From Syngnathus acus (lineage: Eukaryota > Chordata > Actinopteri > Syngnathiformes > Syngnathidae), in assembly GCF_901709675.1 (NCBI RefSeq), contig NC_051093.1, forward strand, positions 6,469,053 through 6,533,052: DNA of 64,000 nt. Reading direction: 5' to 3'. Shown one piece after another: positions 41,109 to 52,357 of this stretch; within the stretch, counting starts at the first letter, position 1, and each line of letters begins with the position of its first letter. Below the pieces are notes generated by a model. It searched no databases. It was given only the letters and a program-made list of their open reading frames with translations, and had not been told where the DNA came from. A program made the translations under genes and the position numbers.

Positions 41109-41614
41109 TCAGACAGGCGTGGTCCTGCGGTTGGGGTCCTTTGTGTAGTCTTTAGTGAGCGTGCTACTCTGGAGGAATTCCCTCTCAGAGTTGAGCAGCC
41201 CGGCTAGGCTGGACTTGGTAGCGGCGTTGCCCGCCTCGCGTGGGTTCAGCGTGTACATGGGCATCTCGGAAGCGCCGGGCCCGGTGTAACCCACTTTACC
41301 CAGCGGCGAGGCGTCGCGGCTTGGAACCTCCGACGAGCGGACGCTGGAGCGGCGTCGGAAGCGGTAACGGTAGGAGGGGATGCGGCTGAAGGCCGACTTT
41401 TTGATCAGCTCGGTGCGGGATTTGGCTCGCTGCTTGCGGTGCTTCTCGATGAACATGTGCACGGCCAGCACGCCCACCATTTCTGCCATGATGAAGGACA
41501 GAGCGCCAAAGTAGAAGGACCAGCCGTAGGAGTAGGATTTCTTGCTGTCGCTTTGGCCCGGATCGCCTGAGTTGGCCGAAATATAGACAATAATTCCGAT
41601 GATGTTGCTGAGGC
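41109..41614 (-). CDS. cacng3: CACNG3 exon 4: TM3-TM4 and cytoplasmic tail
   Basis: [20 protein letters not shown], then [40 protein letters not shown], an arginine-rich [15 protein letters not shown] region with RS-type phosphorylatable serines, and the end NRRTTPV. Acceptor tttgtag. Stop TGA at 41109-41111. Confidence 0.97.
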
Positions 41615-42193
41615 CTACAAAGAAAAAGAAAAACACTTAGAAACAAGTAGTCAAATTCTCATGAGGTTTTGGTTAAGGGAAGTCCACTGAAGAAAAGATC
41701 TTTTCTGGTGAATATACAAAAAAAACCTGTATATATAAAAAAAAAAAGAAAAAAAAATGCTTGAAGCTGGTTAGTTGTTACTATTAAGTCAGAATAAAAA
41801 AAAAACATTTATTCAAAATCATTTATGATTTTTTTGGTCGATTCGGTTAGGTGACAAATTTTCTGTGTAAATTTTAATTCCGTACCACTGCTTTAATTAA
41901 ATAGGTCACGTGCAAAAAAATCATTGTGAACAACTACAATCTATTTCCCCCTGATCCAAAAATGGCTTCTAAGAGATCGAAATGTAACCGATTCTCACAT
42001 AAGCAACATTTAAATATGATAAATGGGATTGTCAAATTGCTGCAGCTTCTGACATTGCAAATAAATTTCAAATACGTGAGTTTGACTTCGCACTTTAAAA
42101 CGGACCCAAATATTGTAGCAAGGAGAGAGACAAAAAAAGAATCCTGAAGAAGCCGTTGAAGAAGCACGGTCATGGAGCACAGGAAAAAAACAC

Positions 42194-42226
<33 letters not shown>

Positions 42227-45200
42227 CTGGCCTCTCCTATTCCATATGATTAGTCCAGAATACAGTGCTCATGCAGTGTGGTGGAACGTACAGAATGGGG
42301 GACAATTAGCCGACTGTAATTAGGCACAATCAGCCTCACACTTTTGTGGTAAATAATTACCAATTTGGCCTCAAGAATTTACTACAAACCCCAGTGGGGC
42401 CCTCCACATCCCACTGAACACCAATTACAGCCCCGTTTTGTGTGTCGGGGGCAAGAGCAGGTGTGTGTGTGTGTGTTTATGAGATATCCGACGTGTGTGT
42501 GTACATTCAGAGGCTGATGACGTGCTTCAAATGTGAGTCACAGGCCTTTTCTTCTGATACTCAACACGTAAATTAGAGCTGAACCCGCAAAATCGACGTG
42601 GCTGCTGAAAATCGCACACAGATTGTGAGTTTTTATTTGAATATAAAATTCCTTAATAAAAGAGCATGTAGCTTAAATAAATTAATCTCTTAATCATAAA
42701 TATTTTTGATCCTTTTAAAACTACAAGAATAGACATTTACGCTTGTATGCTTCCAGCATCTTGATATTTATTATTATGACAAGGTCAAAAGGGGAAAACT
42801 GCAGCACAAACTACAGTCAATGTATTTTTTTTTTCTTTAGAAGTGAGCAGCCGAACAATAGACCAGAATAAAAATTCCACATGAAATAAACTTGACATTA
42901 TCAAGATGCAACCTGAAAAGAAATTTGCCGCAACCAAATAAGAAATATGTGGAACAGAAAAGATCCTTCATATCAAAAAGGGTAGACCTACTTTACAGCA
43001 CTTGGGGGACACATTTGCAGTGCGCACTGACCTGCGGAGACAAAGAAGATTCCTGCGCTGAGGATGACGTTGTGTCGGCTGCGGTAAAACTCACTGGCGG
43101 CTACACAGAGTCCTCCCAAGAACAGCAGACCCACACTCATGATGGGGAAGATACTGGAGGCACGCACTGCACCTGTTTGGTTCAAACAAGCTTGTTTGCT
43201 TAATGAAATTTGGCAGTCCTGCAGTACAGGTTACCAAAATAGCAGCAATGGATGTCACAATGCCTCCAAATGATGACTAGTCAACGCCGCGAGCTGCTTT
43301 TCAATGGTTTACTGGTGACCACAACAAAACTAGCACCAGGTTTTTTTTTTTCTAGCAGAGATGAAAACTGAAACCACACAACAAGCTTCCATCTTAAAAA
43401 AAAAAAAAGAAAAAACTGGAGAAACCAACTCTGACACATATGCAGGCCAAATAATATTTTCCATGTGTGCATCCTCCAAACAGCCTGTCTACATTTTTTT
43501 ATCCTCACTAAACATACCTGGGCCATTATAATCATAATGCAAATCTATTTGGATGAGTAGCAAAACATGACCCGCATTCCTGAAAGGGCGGTGACCAATG
43601 ACATCGAGCGTTCAAGCCCCACCCCTGTAGTCCGCACCCCTGGGCTGAATGAAATGCCGGTCACTAGGTCCTGGCTCGCTATTGGCTGGCCGCCTCTCAT
43701 GCTTGTGCTGGAATTGGCGGCCTCTGGGGATGTTGCTCTGTGTTCAGTGGAGCAAAGAAAAAGAAGCTGCAACTGGATTTCCCACCCCCCCCTGTTGCTG
43801 TTAATATTTTCCTCTCCATCCATCTTTCCAGTTTACAGTCAGCGGGGGGAAAAAAAAAACCTACCAGTTTTTCCTTTAATACTTTTATGGATGGATGTAG
43901 AAATAAGTGGGTACTCTGTCATTTTTCTTCCTAACAAAGTGGAGTTGTTGATAAAAGCCTGCTTTCATGTTATGCATCTTTCCCAAAGAGAATCTTTCAC
44001 CTTGCAGGAAAACAACATTTATTTATCTCCGCCAAGGCAGCATAAGAGTGGTCCATCCATCTCTGGAGCGCTTGGATGTTGTTGCTGCCTCTAACAGCGA
44101 CTGTCCGATGGGTAATTGCAAGTACGGCAAGCCTGTCAAGCTTTTAGATCCACAGTGTCCTTTGCTTTTAGGTATTGTCACAATCATTTTAACATATGAT
44201 GACATTGTGTGAGCATGATTTTTTTTCCCCTTCGAGCAAAATATTAAGAAGAGATGCACAATTGCCTCGGAAGAGCAAGTCACAGCGTAGAAATGTAATT
44301 GGATGCTGTTAGAACATTGTAATGGTGCAATGTGATGTGTGTTTATGAATAAACATACGCAGGAGGTATTCGGCGGCATCTGCTTCGTAGTCGGCGTCCT
44401 CCGGAAAGTGATCGATCTTCTTACACACACCCCGGAAGGTTCCTGGAAACGGAGAACAGGAGTGTTTGTGAAATTTGTTGAACTTGCCATTAACTGTATG
44501 TAAAACGCAAATACCGATTTCCAGGCTTTAATTATGTTTAGTCTACTTGAACATTGTTTTCCAAAGTAAAAGCTGCATGTTTGCAAATGTTTTATACTGA
44601 AAGATAATCGTAGAAATTTGAGAATATTTACGATTGAGAGACTAAAATTACAAGTTCAAATTAATCAAGGTTTGTAAACCATTAAAACAATTCCCAATTA
44701 ATTTGATAATCAATTAATGGCCGATTAATCGTTGAAATTTGAGAATATTTACGATTGAGAGACTAAGATTAGAAATTTAAATTAGTCGAGGCTTGTAAAC
44801 CATTAATCCATCGTCAAAACAATGACCAATTATTTTGATAATTTGTTGCCGATTAATCGTTGAAATTTGAGAATATTTATGATAGAGAGACTAAAATTAG
44901 AAGTTCAACTTAGTCAAGTCTTGTAAACCATTAATCGATTATCAAAACAATTACCAATCAATTTGATAATCGATCAGTTGCCGATTAATCGTTGCCTCCT
45001 CTAATACATTATAAATTGTATCACAAACTTGTATTAATTAACCTCGTAAGTAGACACACACAGCTCAGACGTGAAAGAAATAAAGCACGAGAGGAGAAAA
45101 AGAGATGGCAGATGATACCGGACAGGTAACCTTCAGGCTATTTGTGGGGAAACACTAATGAAAAGTCTTATCATGCACAACTACCGCTGTGAATCCACAC

Positions 45201-48200
45201 ACACACACACATGTTCAAGTAGCCATCAAGTGTGCCTACACAAACACGACCAAGCTCATTAACGTGATCCATGAACACTATCAATCATGTATGTAAGTGA
45301 AACCTCTGGATTATTTATCTAGTGTGTGTTTGTGTTGTATCGACTGGGCTGCGGATGCTACGATGCTCGTGTCAGTCACAGAGTGACTCATCCTCCTTTG
45401 TGGAAGTCCTCCAAAGCTCACACACACAGGTGGGAAGGTGTGCACGCGCTCGCCGCATGTGGCTTAATTCCTTCCCATCATCTCGTCCCATTCACACATG
45501 GTCAGCGCCGCAGGGGGGGGGAGGTGGGGAGGGGCGTGGATGGTTTGGGGGTGAGGTGAAGGAGGAAGTGCTGCTGAAAGAGCTTTGGCGATAGAACGGC
45601 AGTGGAAATGTGCTGCTGATGGATTTGCATATGAAGAGTTTCTTGCATTTCACATCCTCCCGAAACTGATTAATGCAGCCTGATGGTTGCTACGCCGACT
45701 GACACGTTTCGGCTTTTTAATGTTTATAATTAATGCAGACTTTTGAGATGAATGAAAGGATGTTTATCTATACTGTCATTTGTGGCTCTTGATTGTCATT
45801 TGGAGCACAATGCGTTATTATTATGACTGGATGTGACAATAAATCCCAGCCTGAGAGAGAGGGAAAAAAAATAGTCTCACAATTTTTCTTTATTCTATTG
45901 GCACTCATCCCAGAGTTGTACTGAGCTAGTTTTAAAACAGGTCACAATTACAGTATAACATCTTATAAATTGCCTGAGACATTTCCAAAAGCAAAGTGAT
46001 GCTTTTTTTTTTCCCCCTTACAAAGGTTGTTTGACACAATGATGATTTTTCATCTGATGGCCAAAGCATCAATATTCAAATATTTAACACATAGATGAAT
46101 CGGCAAACGTCTGCAACCACTGTAATCGGTCAAATGTGGCTCAGAGGAAACAAGCTTAACTTCAAACCCAGTCAAGCTAATTACTTTACTTGAGACATTT
46201 GCTGTAGCAAGCCGTCCATCTGACAGACTGCACACCGTTTGATGTCTTGCACTCTTCTGATGCTGCTGCAGACATCTGCTACACCAGTGCGAGCCCAAAT
46301 CAGCTGAGTTTCAATAATTTGGGGTTTGACATCCATTAAATCATTAAAAAAAAGTATATATATAGATATATTAAATATATTTTTAATATATATATATATT
46401 TTTTTTTTTTGTAAATATATTTTTAATATATATATATAAAATATTTTTTATATATATATACATTTTTATATTTTTAATATATATTTTATATTTATATATA
46501 TATTAGAGTTTCACAACAAAAATTAGGTGACCTTACTTTGGTGTGATACTCCAAAGCTTCTCTTTAGGGCTTATTTGATTCGATGATATAAGTTGCAGTC
46601 ACGTCACTGAATGCAAGTGAGGTCTAAGTTGTTCCTGTTGGGTGCGTCAAGGTAGAAGGAATCATCAATCACAGCCCTGGTGGTCTGGAAATCCATTACA
46701 CCTTCTGACTTGTAAGTGGACGGATTGTTTTCGAATCCTCCTGACGCTAACGTGCACGCGCACACAAATGAACGAGATTCATTAAGGCTCGCTTTGCCGG
46801 ATGTGGTCTGGAACACTCGGGGGACCATAAAAGGAACTTGCATGTCGTCTCTGCATTGCACAGAAATGCAGCGGACACATCAATGTGGACACATGTGCCT
46901 TCCAAAGGTCAGCGTGGCCCGAGGGCAGCACTATGGCATGATGGGATTCAGAGAATAGGGCTGAGAGCTCACTTTGTTCCTCTGCTTGAGTGTTTCTCTG
47001 TTTTATCTATGTGTTACGTTGGCCTACTTTATCCTCCTAGCTAAATTACCACACGGGAACACGTATGATCTTTCTTTTCTTAGTGACATCATCACGACCA
47101 ACGTGTATTGATCAAATCCAAGCGCTAAGAAATGACTGCATGCAGAGCAGCTAGCATCCACCAGTGCAAACAAGAAAGCAAAGTGCCTTCAAACAAGGTT
47201 AAACAGAAGACAAAACACAAACAATGTGTTTGTTCCAACATTTGTGATGAGTTGCGCATGAGGTGCCAGCTGTATGCCCTTGATATGACTCACCCCCTCC
47301 CACACTCATACAAGCAAACTCTTTAATTATTTAAAAGACACAAACCGCTGATGAAATAGGGGAAACATCTAGCCAATTGCGGTAAGTCACACGAGCTATG
47401 AAAGGTTCTGGGTTCAAATCTCCACTTGAGCCTTTTCCGGCATCCTTAGTATTATGGTAGCTTGAGATCTAATTTGCATAACTGCTGTTGATCAGTATTC
47501 CACTACTACTGGACACTTTAAGTGCTCAAGGTCTCTTTGCATCATTTGCACAATGGTTGTATCATAATTATCGCACTACTTTATATTGCTTGATGAGTCT
47601 CCGCATCATCACCGCTGTCGTTGTTCGGGATTACCGCGCTAATGGTATCCTTCACTTCTTAACCACTCTTTGTACTTATTTGTTACGTCCTAAATACGAT
47701 ACAATACATTATCTCCTTGCTCGCGAGGAAATGTTTATGAACGAGATGAATGATTGTGAGTAGATTTATTTTCAACTATTCTAGGGATGTAACGATTCAG
47801 TCAAGGCCCGATTCGATTCGATTTCAATTGCATTCGATTTTTGTTTTGAGATTAACGACTCATTTTATATTCAAAAGATGATTTTATTTATTTTTGTAAA
47901 ACAGACAAACTTTTCATAATTCATATTATAATTCATAATATAAGAACTAATTATTTTGACTGTTTAACTACATTTTTGTCTTTTTTTACATACTTTAAAT
48001 CGAATTTTAATAGATTTTAGTCGAATCGTTACATTATTAACCTATACGACGAATGTGGCTATCTCTAAATACCGTATTTTCCGGACTATAAGGCGCACCG
48101 GATTATAAGGCGCACCTTCAATGAATGGCCCATTTTAAAACTTTGTCCATATATAAGGCGCACCGGATTATAAGGTGCACCTTCAATGAAAGGCCCATTT

Positions 48201-51200
48201 TAAAACTTTGTCCATATGTAAGATATATACATTTGGCTCGCGGGCCGGACTTTGGACACGCCTGCTGTAGTGGCTCAATATTGGTCCATATATAAGGCGC
48301 ACCTGATTATAAGGCGCACTGTCGGCTTTTGAGAAAATTGGAGGTTTTTAGGTGCGCCTTATAGTGCGGAAAATACGGTAATTATATTTTCAAATATTTT
48401 AAAGGGGAAAATGATTAAATATTTACTAAGGTCATCAGAATATCTGGTGATATGACCCACCAAACATTAAAGTCAGTGAAGCTCTTCGGAACTCTGAAAT
48501 AAAATAATTACTTTCACCCCAACCTGGTTGCTTTGGGAGTCAAGATGGCAAACATCTGTTCAAAAATCCAGCAAGGGACTTTTTCTTGTCGCATCTCTTC
48601 CCCTCCACTGATAACGCTCACTAATGAAGGCATAACATGCCTCCGAGCTGTCCCTAATCAGATGGTGTGTCTTCCAAAAAAACGTGTGCGACCCAAACCA
48701 GCCAGATGCACACATGACCGAGAAGAAGAAGAAGAAATCGACGAGGACGGAACGAGCCAAGCACGTTCAAAAAGCACAGCAAATTGGGCCGCTTGTTTCT
48801 TCCCGGCGCCTCTGACAGCTCGACGTGGCTGACGGAACCGCTCCCTCTCCTAATGTACGTCTACCTCGCTCTCCCCCTGATTACTTCTTTCAGGAGAAGC
48901 AGAGAGGAGCCAGGAAAGAGGGAGGAAGAAGCTCGTTTCCACGGTGATGGCTGATGAAAGCCAGCGAGGTGCGTTGCGCTTGGATGCACATTTCCTCACA
49001 TTTTTTTTTCCTCTCCCCTCCTCAAGCTCACATTCACCCCTTCTCTTGCCAAAACACTTTTCTGCTCCAAATGTTCTTAGCTCGGTTCTTTCCATTCAAA
49101 AAACAGATCCGGGTTATACTGTATTGCTTTGTGTGTCAAAATATTTTCCTGGCTACACACACATACAAGTTCTTCTGATGCATATTCATGTTTGACTCAT
49201 TAATAATTCACTCGGTAGTGAAGGGATCTCTTGAATATCCAATATCGAAGAAACTTCAAACAGCTACTACGTGCTAAACTCATTCAGGTACGCTGCCGAG
49301 ACCAGAGAAGTATTCTGCCGCTCCGACAATCGATCCGTGATTGGGGATCTATCGAACGACTGAGCCAGATCTTCCAGGTGGTCTCGGCCCAGTTGACTTG
49401 ACTCGTGCCTGACCTCCCAGAACACAGCGACCTCGAGTTGGATTAAAATGAACCACTGAGTGCTAGCATGGTAGCGCACATAGAATACCAAAATGCTCTC
49501 CAGCTATCGGAACCATAAAAGATCTTACAGAGGCGCTTCATCCCCCTTTTAAAATGTATTTGTGTTCTTCTAGTCTCATCTTTTGAGAAAATGCCCAAGC
49601 AGAGAAATAAGCGTGAAGACACTGTCATCCTTCAAAAGATTCCATGCAGATAACAAAAAGGAAAAGACCAAACAACCCAAATTGAGTGTGAGCTGAGAAT
49701 AAACGTGCGGCTCTCCCTTCTCTTCTCGTTCAATCTTCGGCAAAGGGAAGCTTCCCTTGTCTTCATCTTTATCCACTTTCTTTCCCCACATTCATCTAAC
49801 ACAGTAATTTAGACAAGCTGTCTCCGTCTTTCCTCCTTCTCCATCAGTTTTTTTTTTTTTTTTTTTAAATCCACGGACAGCACCCCCACATCTTGACTGA
49901 TTGCCTCTTTCTAATTCATTCAATTCTCTTCCTCCCTCCTTCTTTTGTTTCCTACAACCACTTGGGTGAACATTTTGTCCCTGTCTTTTTAGAAAGGGGA
50001 GGGGCGGGGCTTCACTATTACTAGATGGTCTCCAGCAGGGTCAAACGTTCCCCGGAGATTCATCTCAAACAGAGGCCATGTAGCTCTCATCCATCACTTG
50101 GCAGCCTCCACTCTTCCTCCAGCCATGTGTTTCATTCATTCACATTTGAGTTTCCACTCGTTTGTGTTTCCGTGCCCTAACCTTTTCTCTCCTTTCCAGC
50201 TCATTTCCAAGCTTTCTGTACTCATTCATCACCTCAGCACTCCAGCAATCCAGCCTCTGAAGACTCATGACGGCTACGTCAGAGATGTCAATTTCCGAGG
50301 CTGTTATGAATGATTAAACAAAAATAAAAAAATGACGACCATGTGTTTGTATATGAGGGAGCACGTTCTCCCTCTTGCATGCTATTTTGCATGGAAGCCA
50401 GAGTGCGTGTAACACTGACATTGTGCTGACATTGTGTTAACTTTCTGGATTGCCCCCACTGCTCTGTTTATGCGATAGCTTGGGAATATCCGCAAATTTG
50501 TCTATTTACTCATCCAATTACAAGAGTGTGTGTGTATGTGTGTGTGCGTGCATCAGTGGATCCTCAGACCTGCACCATCTGGCCCTGTAATAGCCTCCTA
50601 TGCCCCCCAGAATGAGATGGTTATGTTTGGCTGCACACAAAATGCATACACACATATTTATATCCAGAGGCAACGCAAAGCTGACCTGCGTCAATGCAAG
50701 AAAATTATCAGAAGACAGCCTAAAGTCAAGTACAGGAAATTACAATGTTCAAGTCCTGGTGAAGGATTATAGTTTTTTTTTATGTCGATATGAAGAGGAA
50801 AGTAGTTTGGAAAAGAACATATTCAAAAGTCAGATATGGTTTTGCAGTAGAGGAAATACAAAATACAAACTCCTCTGATACAATTTACAATTTTCATTTC
50901 TGCTTTGGTACCTGAAGGGCATCCAGATTAAATGTTACTGACTTTTTGAGTTTTTTTTTTGTTGTTTTTGTTTTACATTGCCTAGGTGACAAACTGTTTC
51001 TCAAGTGAGACTGAGGTGAGCTGAGGTGAGGTTTGTAGCCAACCTTCTCAAAGATTGCTAATAAAAGCCATATTAAATAGAGATATGGCAGCACTCAAAC
51101 ACAGGATTTAACACAGCATTTGACGTAACACAAGGGCATTCATTTCCAATTGCGCTTGTCCTATCCGGGGACACGGGAAGGCTAAAGCCGATCCTGGCGG

Positions 51201-52357
51201 ATTTAGGAAGCGTGCTACTTCCTTCATCGCCTGTCAATCTCTGGGCTGACACACAATTTACACCTTCAGGTAAGTCTTTGAGGAACTGCATGCATGTTTT
51301 TGGATGGTTGGAGGAAGAATCCAGAAAAATAGGGAGGGCATGCGAACAAATTGAGGACACAATGACATAAAACTGACTGTGCAGGTTTTACGACAGAGCA
51401 TAATGTTCTAACAGGTTTTGGTGTTTCTATTTGTTGTCATTGATGGAGTTTAGTGGTTATCTGAAGGTTTCTAGGAAACCAAATGCAACAACAGTTGGTC
51501 GTGTGCACATTTACTCGTGTAAATTCTGACCATGTTCACGGATTCAACAATGGTAGACACAGTTTTTAAGACTTGCAAGGAGAGTCCAACATTCAGCATT
51601 AAATCCAATTAAACTAAATAAATTTGCCATTGTTGTATTGTATATGAGAAATGACTATGTTCAGGCTTCTTATTGGCTAAATTAACCTTATGGTTGGGGT
51701 TATAGTGCCACCTGTGGCTTTGGCATGCACTAAAGCGTTTTTTTGTGGACTGTTTTTTTTTTTTACTGTTCTATTTTATGCCTGAACTTAAAACAAATAG
51801 TTGAAAAAATATAATATGCACTAGCGTCACATGAACATTTTACGTGCTTGGTCATACATATCAGGACTTTAGCTAAATATTCAATATGAATTTTTATTGC
51901 TACTCCACTGTGACATCAGTTTGAAATGGTGGTGTTTTTTGGAGGTCTGGAACGGATTAATAGCATTTTATTTGAATTCAAATGGGAAATTATTTGATAT
52001 ACGAGTAAAGTCAGCTCGGGGCTTAGTCGCGGATTGTAACAAGGCACTGCTGATGCGTGTGAGAGCGGAAGACAAACGACGAAGACGCACGCAAACACGC
52101 ACGCAATTACGCACGCAGGTCATCCAGACTGGTCACGTACCTTCCAGACAGCAGGTCCGCCAGAGGCCGGAGTGCGTCATCACCTCCTCATTCTTGCGGC
52201 TCGTATCATTGTCGCCACTGCTTTTCACGCGGCAGACCCCACGCGAGTACAACCAGTAGTCAGTCCCCACTGCGATGGTCATGAGGCTGAAGGCGGCGAA
52301 CGCGCCCACCGTCGTCACGAGCATCTGGACGCCGCGGTCACACATCAGCATCTTCAT
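41109..52357 (-). CDS. cacng3: CACNG3 (TARP gamma-3), complete coding region
   Basis: Four-pass claudin-like auxiliary subunit of AMPA glutamate receptors in neurons; controls receptor trafficking and gating (family knowledge). Exons: 52141-52357, 44359-44442, 43032-43172, 41109-41614. Total 948 nt, 315 codons plus stop, equal to human CACNG3. Exons 2 and 3 have the family lengths of 84 and 141 nt. Visible features: [18 protein letters not shown] (TM1), the GLWRTCC claudin signature, an N-D-T glycosylation site, three further hydrophobic segments, and a C-terminal TTPV PDZ ligand. Gamma-3 is preferred over gamma-2 by the MCDRG start, [39 protein letters not shown], and the position next to PRKCB and RBBP6. 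Intron 1 is about 7.7 kb. Confidence 0.95.
41615..43031 (-). other. CACNG3 intron 3
   Basis: 1.4 kb. An AC dinucleotide array at 42195-42226 is followed by a segment at 42230-42450 with repeated TAATTA/AATTAG homeodomain-type motifs. No exon was seen. Confidence 0.6.
42195..42226. repeat. (AC)n microsatellite
   Basis: About 16 uninterrupted AC dinucleotides in CACNG3 intron 3. Confidence 0.95.
43032..43172 (-). CDS. cacng3: CACNG3 exon 3: TM2
   Basis: [20 protein letters not shown], then [20 protein letters not shown] and IFFVSAG. 141 nt, as in other TARPs. Acceptor aaacag, donor gtcagt. Confidence 0.97.
43173..44358 (-). other. CACNG3 intron 2
   Basis: 1.2 kb. Around 43580-43700 it is unusually GC-rich and holds CCAAT motifs in both orientations and CACCCC boxes. 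Long open frames on both strands here have no recognised protein content. Confidence 0.55.
44359..44442 (-). CDS. cacng3: CACNG3 exon 2
   Basis: [20 protein letters not shown], then DAAEYLLR. 84 nt, as in other TARPs; extracellular loop. Acceptor tttccag, donor gtatgt. Confidence 0.97.
44613..44993. repeat. Three-copy tandem repeat, 121-132 bp units
   Basis: Units start GAAATTTGAGAATATTTA at 44613, 44734 and 44862. Each contains TTGTAAACCATTAA and ends CCGATTAATCGTT. The period differs by small indels (121, 128 and 132 bp). Lies 170 bp upstream of the exon 2 acceptor. Confidence 0.93.
46354..46504. repeat. AT-only palindromic microsatellite
   Basis: About 150 bp of almost only A and T, with TATATATA blocks and TTTAATATAT repeats. 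Capable of forming cruciform or hairpin structures. Confidence 0.93.
46608..46747 (-). other. Unidentified exon-like open frame in CACNG3 intron 1
   Basis: After a cagcgtcag-type acceptor near 46748, the frame reads [20 protein letters not shown], then [17 protein letters not shown] and LDLTCIQ, followed by a TGA stop. The composition looks like real protein rather than random sequence. I cannot name it and found no partner exons. Confidence 0.3.
47390..47450. mobile_element. Short fragment resembling L2-type LINE
   Basis: Contains GGTTCTGGGTTCAAATCTCC and ACTTGAGCCTTTTC, similar to a common fish LINE segment (GGGTTCGATTCCCGGCTCGGGCC). Too short to classify firmly. Confidence 0.4.
47787..48034. 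mobile_element. Short DNA transposon (MITE-like), 248 bp
   Basis: Terminal inverted repeats ATGTAACGATTC at 47787-47798 and GAATCGTTACAT at 48023-48034. The interior is AT-rich with repeated ATTCGATT motifs and no coding capacity. Ends of this type recall hAT-like families, but the target duplication is unclear. Confidence 0.7.
48072..48378. mobile_element. Short DNA transposon (MITE), 307 bp, TA target site
   Basis: Inverted termini CCGTATTTTCCGGACTATAA and its complement TTATAGTGCGGAAAATACGG, flanked by TA at 48070-48071 and 48379-48380. Contains an internal near-tandem duplication of about 80 bp carrying GGCGCACCGGATTATAAGG and TTTTAAAACTTTGTCCATAT. No coding capacity. Confidence 0.88.
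51140..51360. mobile_element. Fragment resembling fish L2-type LINE 3' end
   Basis: Carries CTAAAGCCGATCCTGGCGGA, TGCATGTTTTTGGATGGTTG, GAGGAAGAATCCAG and GGGCATGCGAACAAATT, which match remembered fish LINE 3' sequence (GCATGTTTTTGGAATGTGGGAGGAAACCGGAG). Diverged. Confidence 0.65.
52141..52357 (-). CDS. cacng3: CACNG3 exon 1: N-terminus and TM1
   Basis: Frame [20 protein letters not shown], then [20 protein letters not shown], then [18 protein letters not shown]. Three in-frame Met codons lie at residues 1, 3 and 5. The full 315-codon length equals human if the first is used. The second has A at -3. Donor gtacgt. Confidence 0.95.

Larger units (their letters stand above)
44443..52140 (-). 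other. CACNG3 intron 1
   Basis: 7.7 kb, rich in repeats: a 3-copy tandem array (44613-44993), an AT palindromic tract (46354-46504), two short DNA transposons (47787-48034 and 48072-48378) and an L2-like fragment (51140-51360). It also holds an exon-like open frame (46608-46747) and a conserved-looking block with a perfect octamer at 45623-45630. Confidence 0.65.

Noticed and set aside
41296-41646. Alternative minus-strand frame overlapping CACNG3 exon 4
   Set aside because: The other frame encodes a clear TARP TM3-TM4 and tail with the correct splice phase, so this is a shadow.
43567-44094. A 175-codon plus-strand open frame and an overlapping minus-strand frame in CACNG3 intron 2
   Set aside because: No recognisable domain, runs of low-complexity residues, no splice-linked partner, and both strands open over the same GC-rich stretch, which suggests chance.
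49861-49890. A second REST-like site (CCACGGACAGCACCC) in CACNG3 intron 1
   Set aside because: Only the right half-site is present; the TTCAGCACC half is missing.
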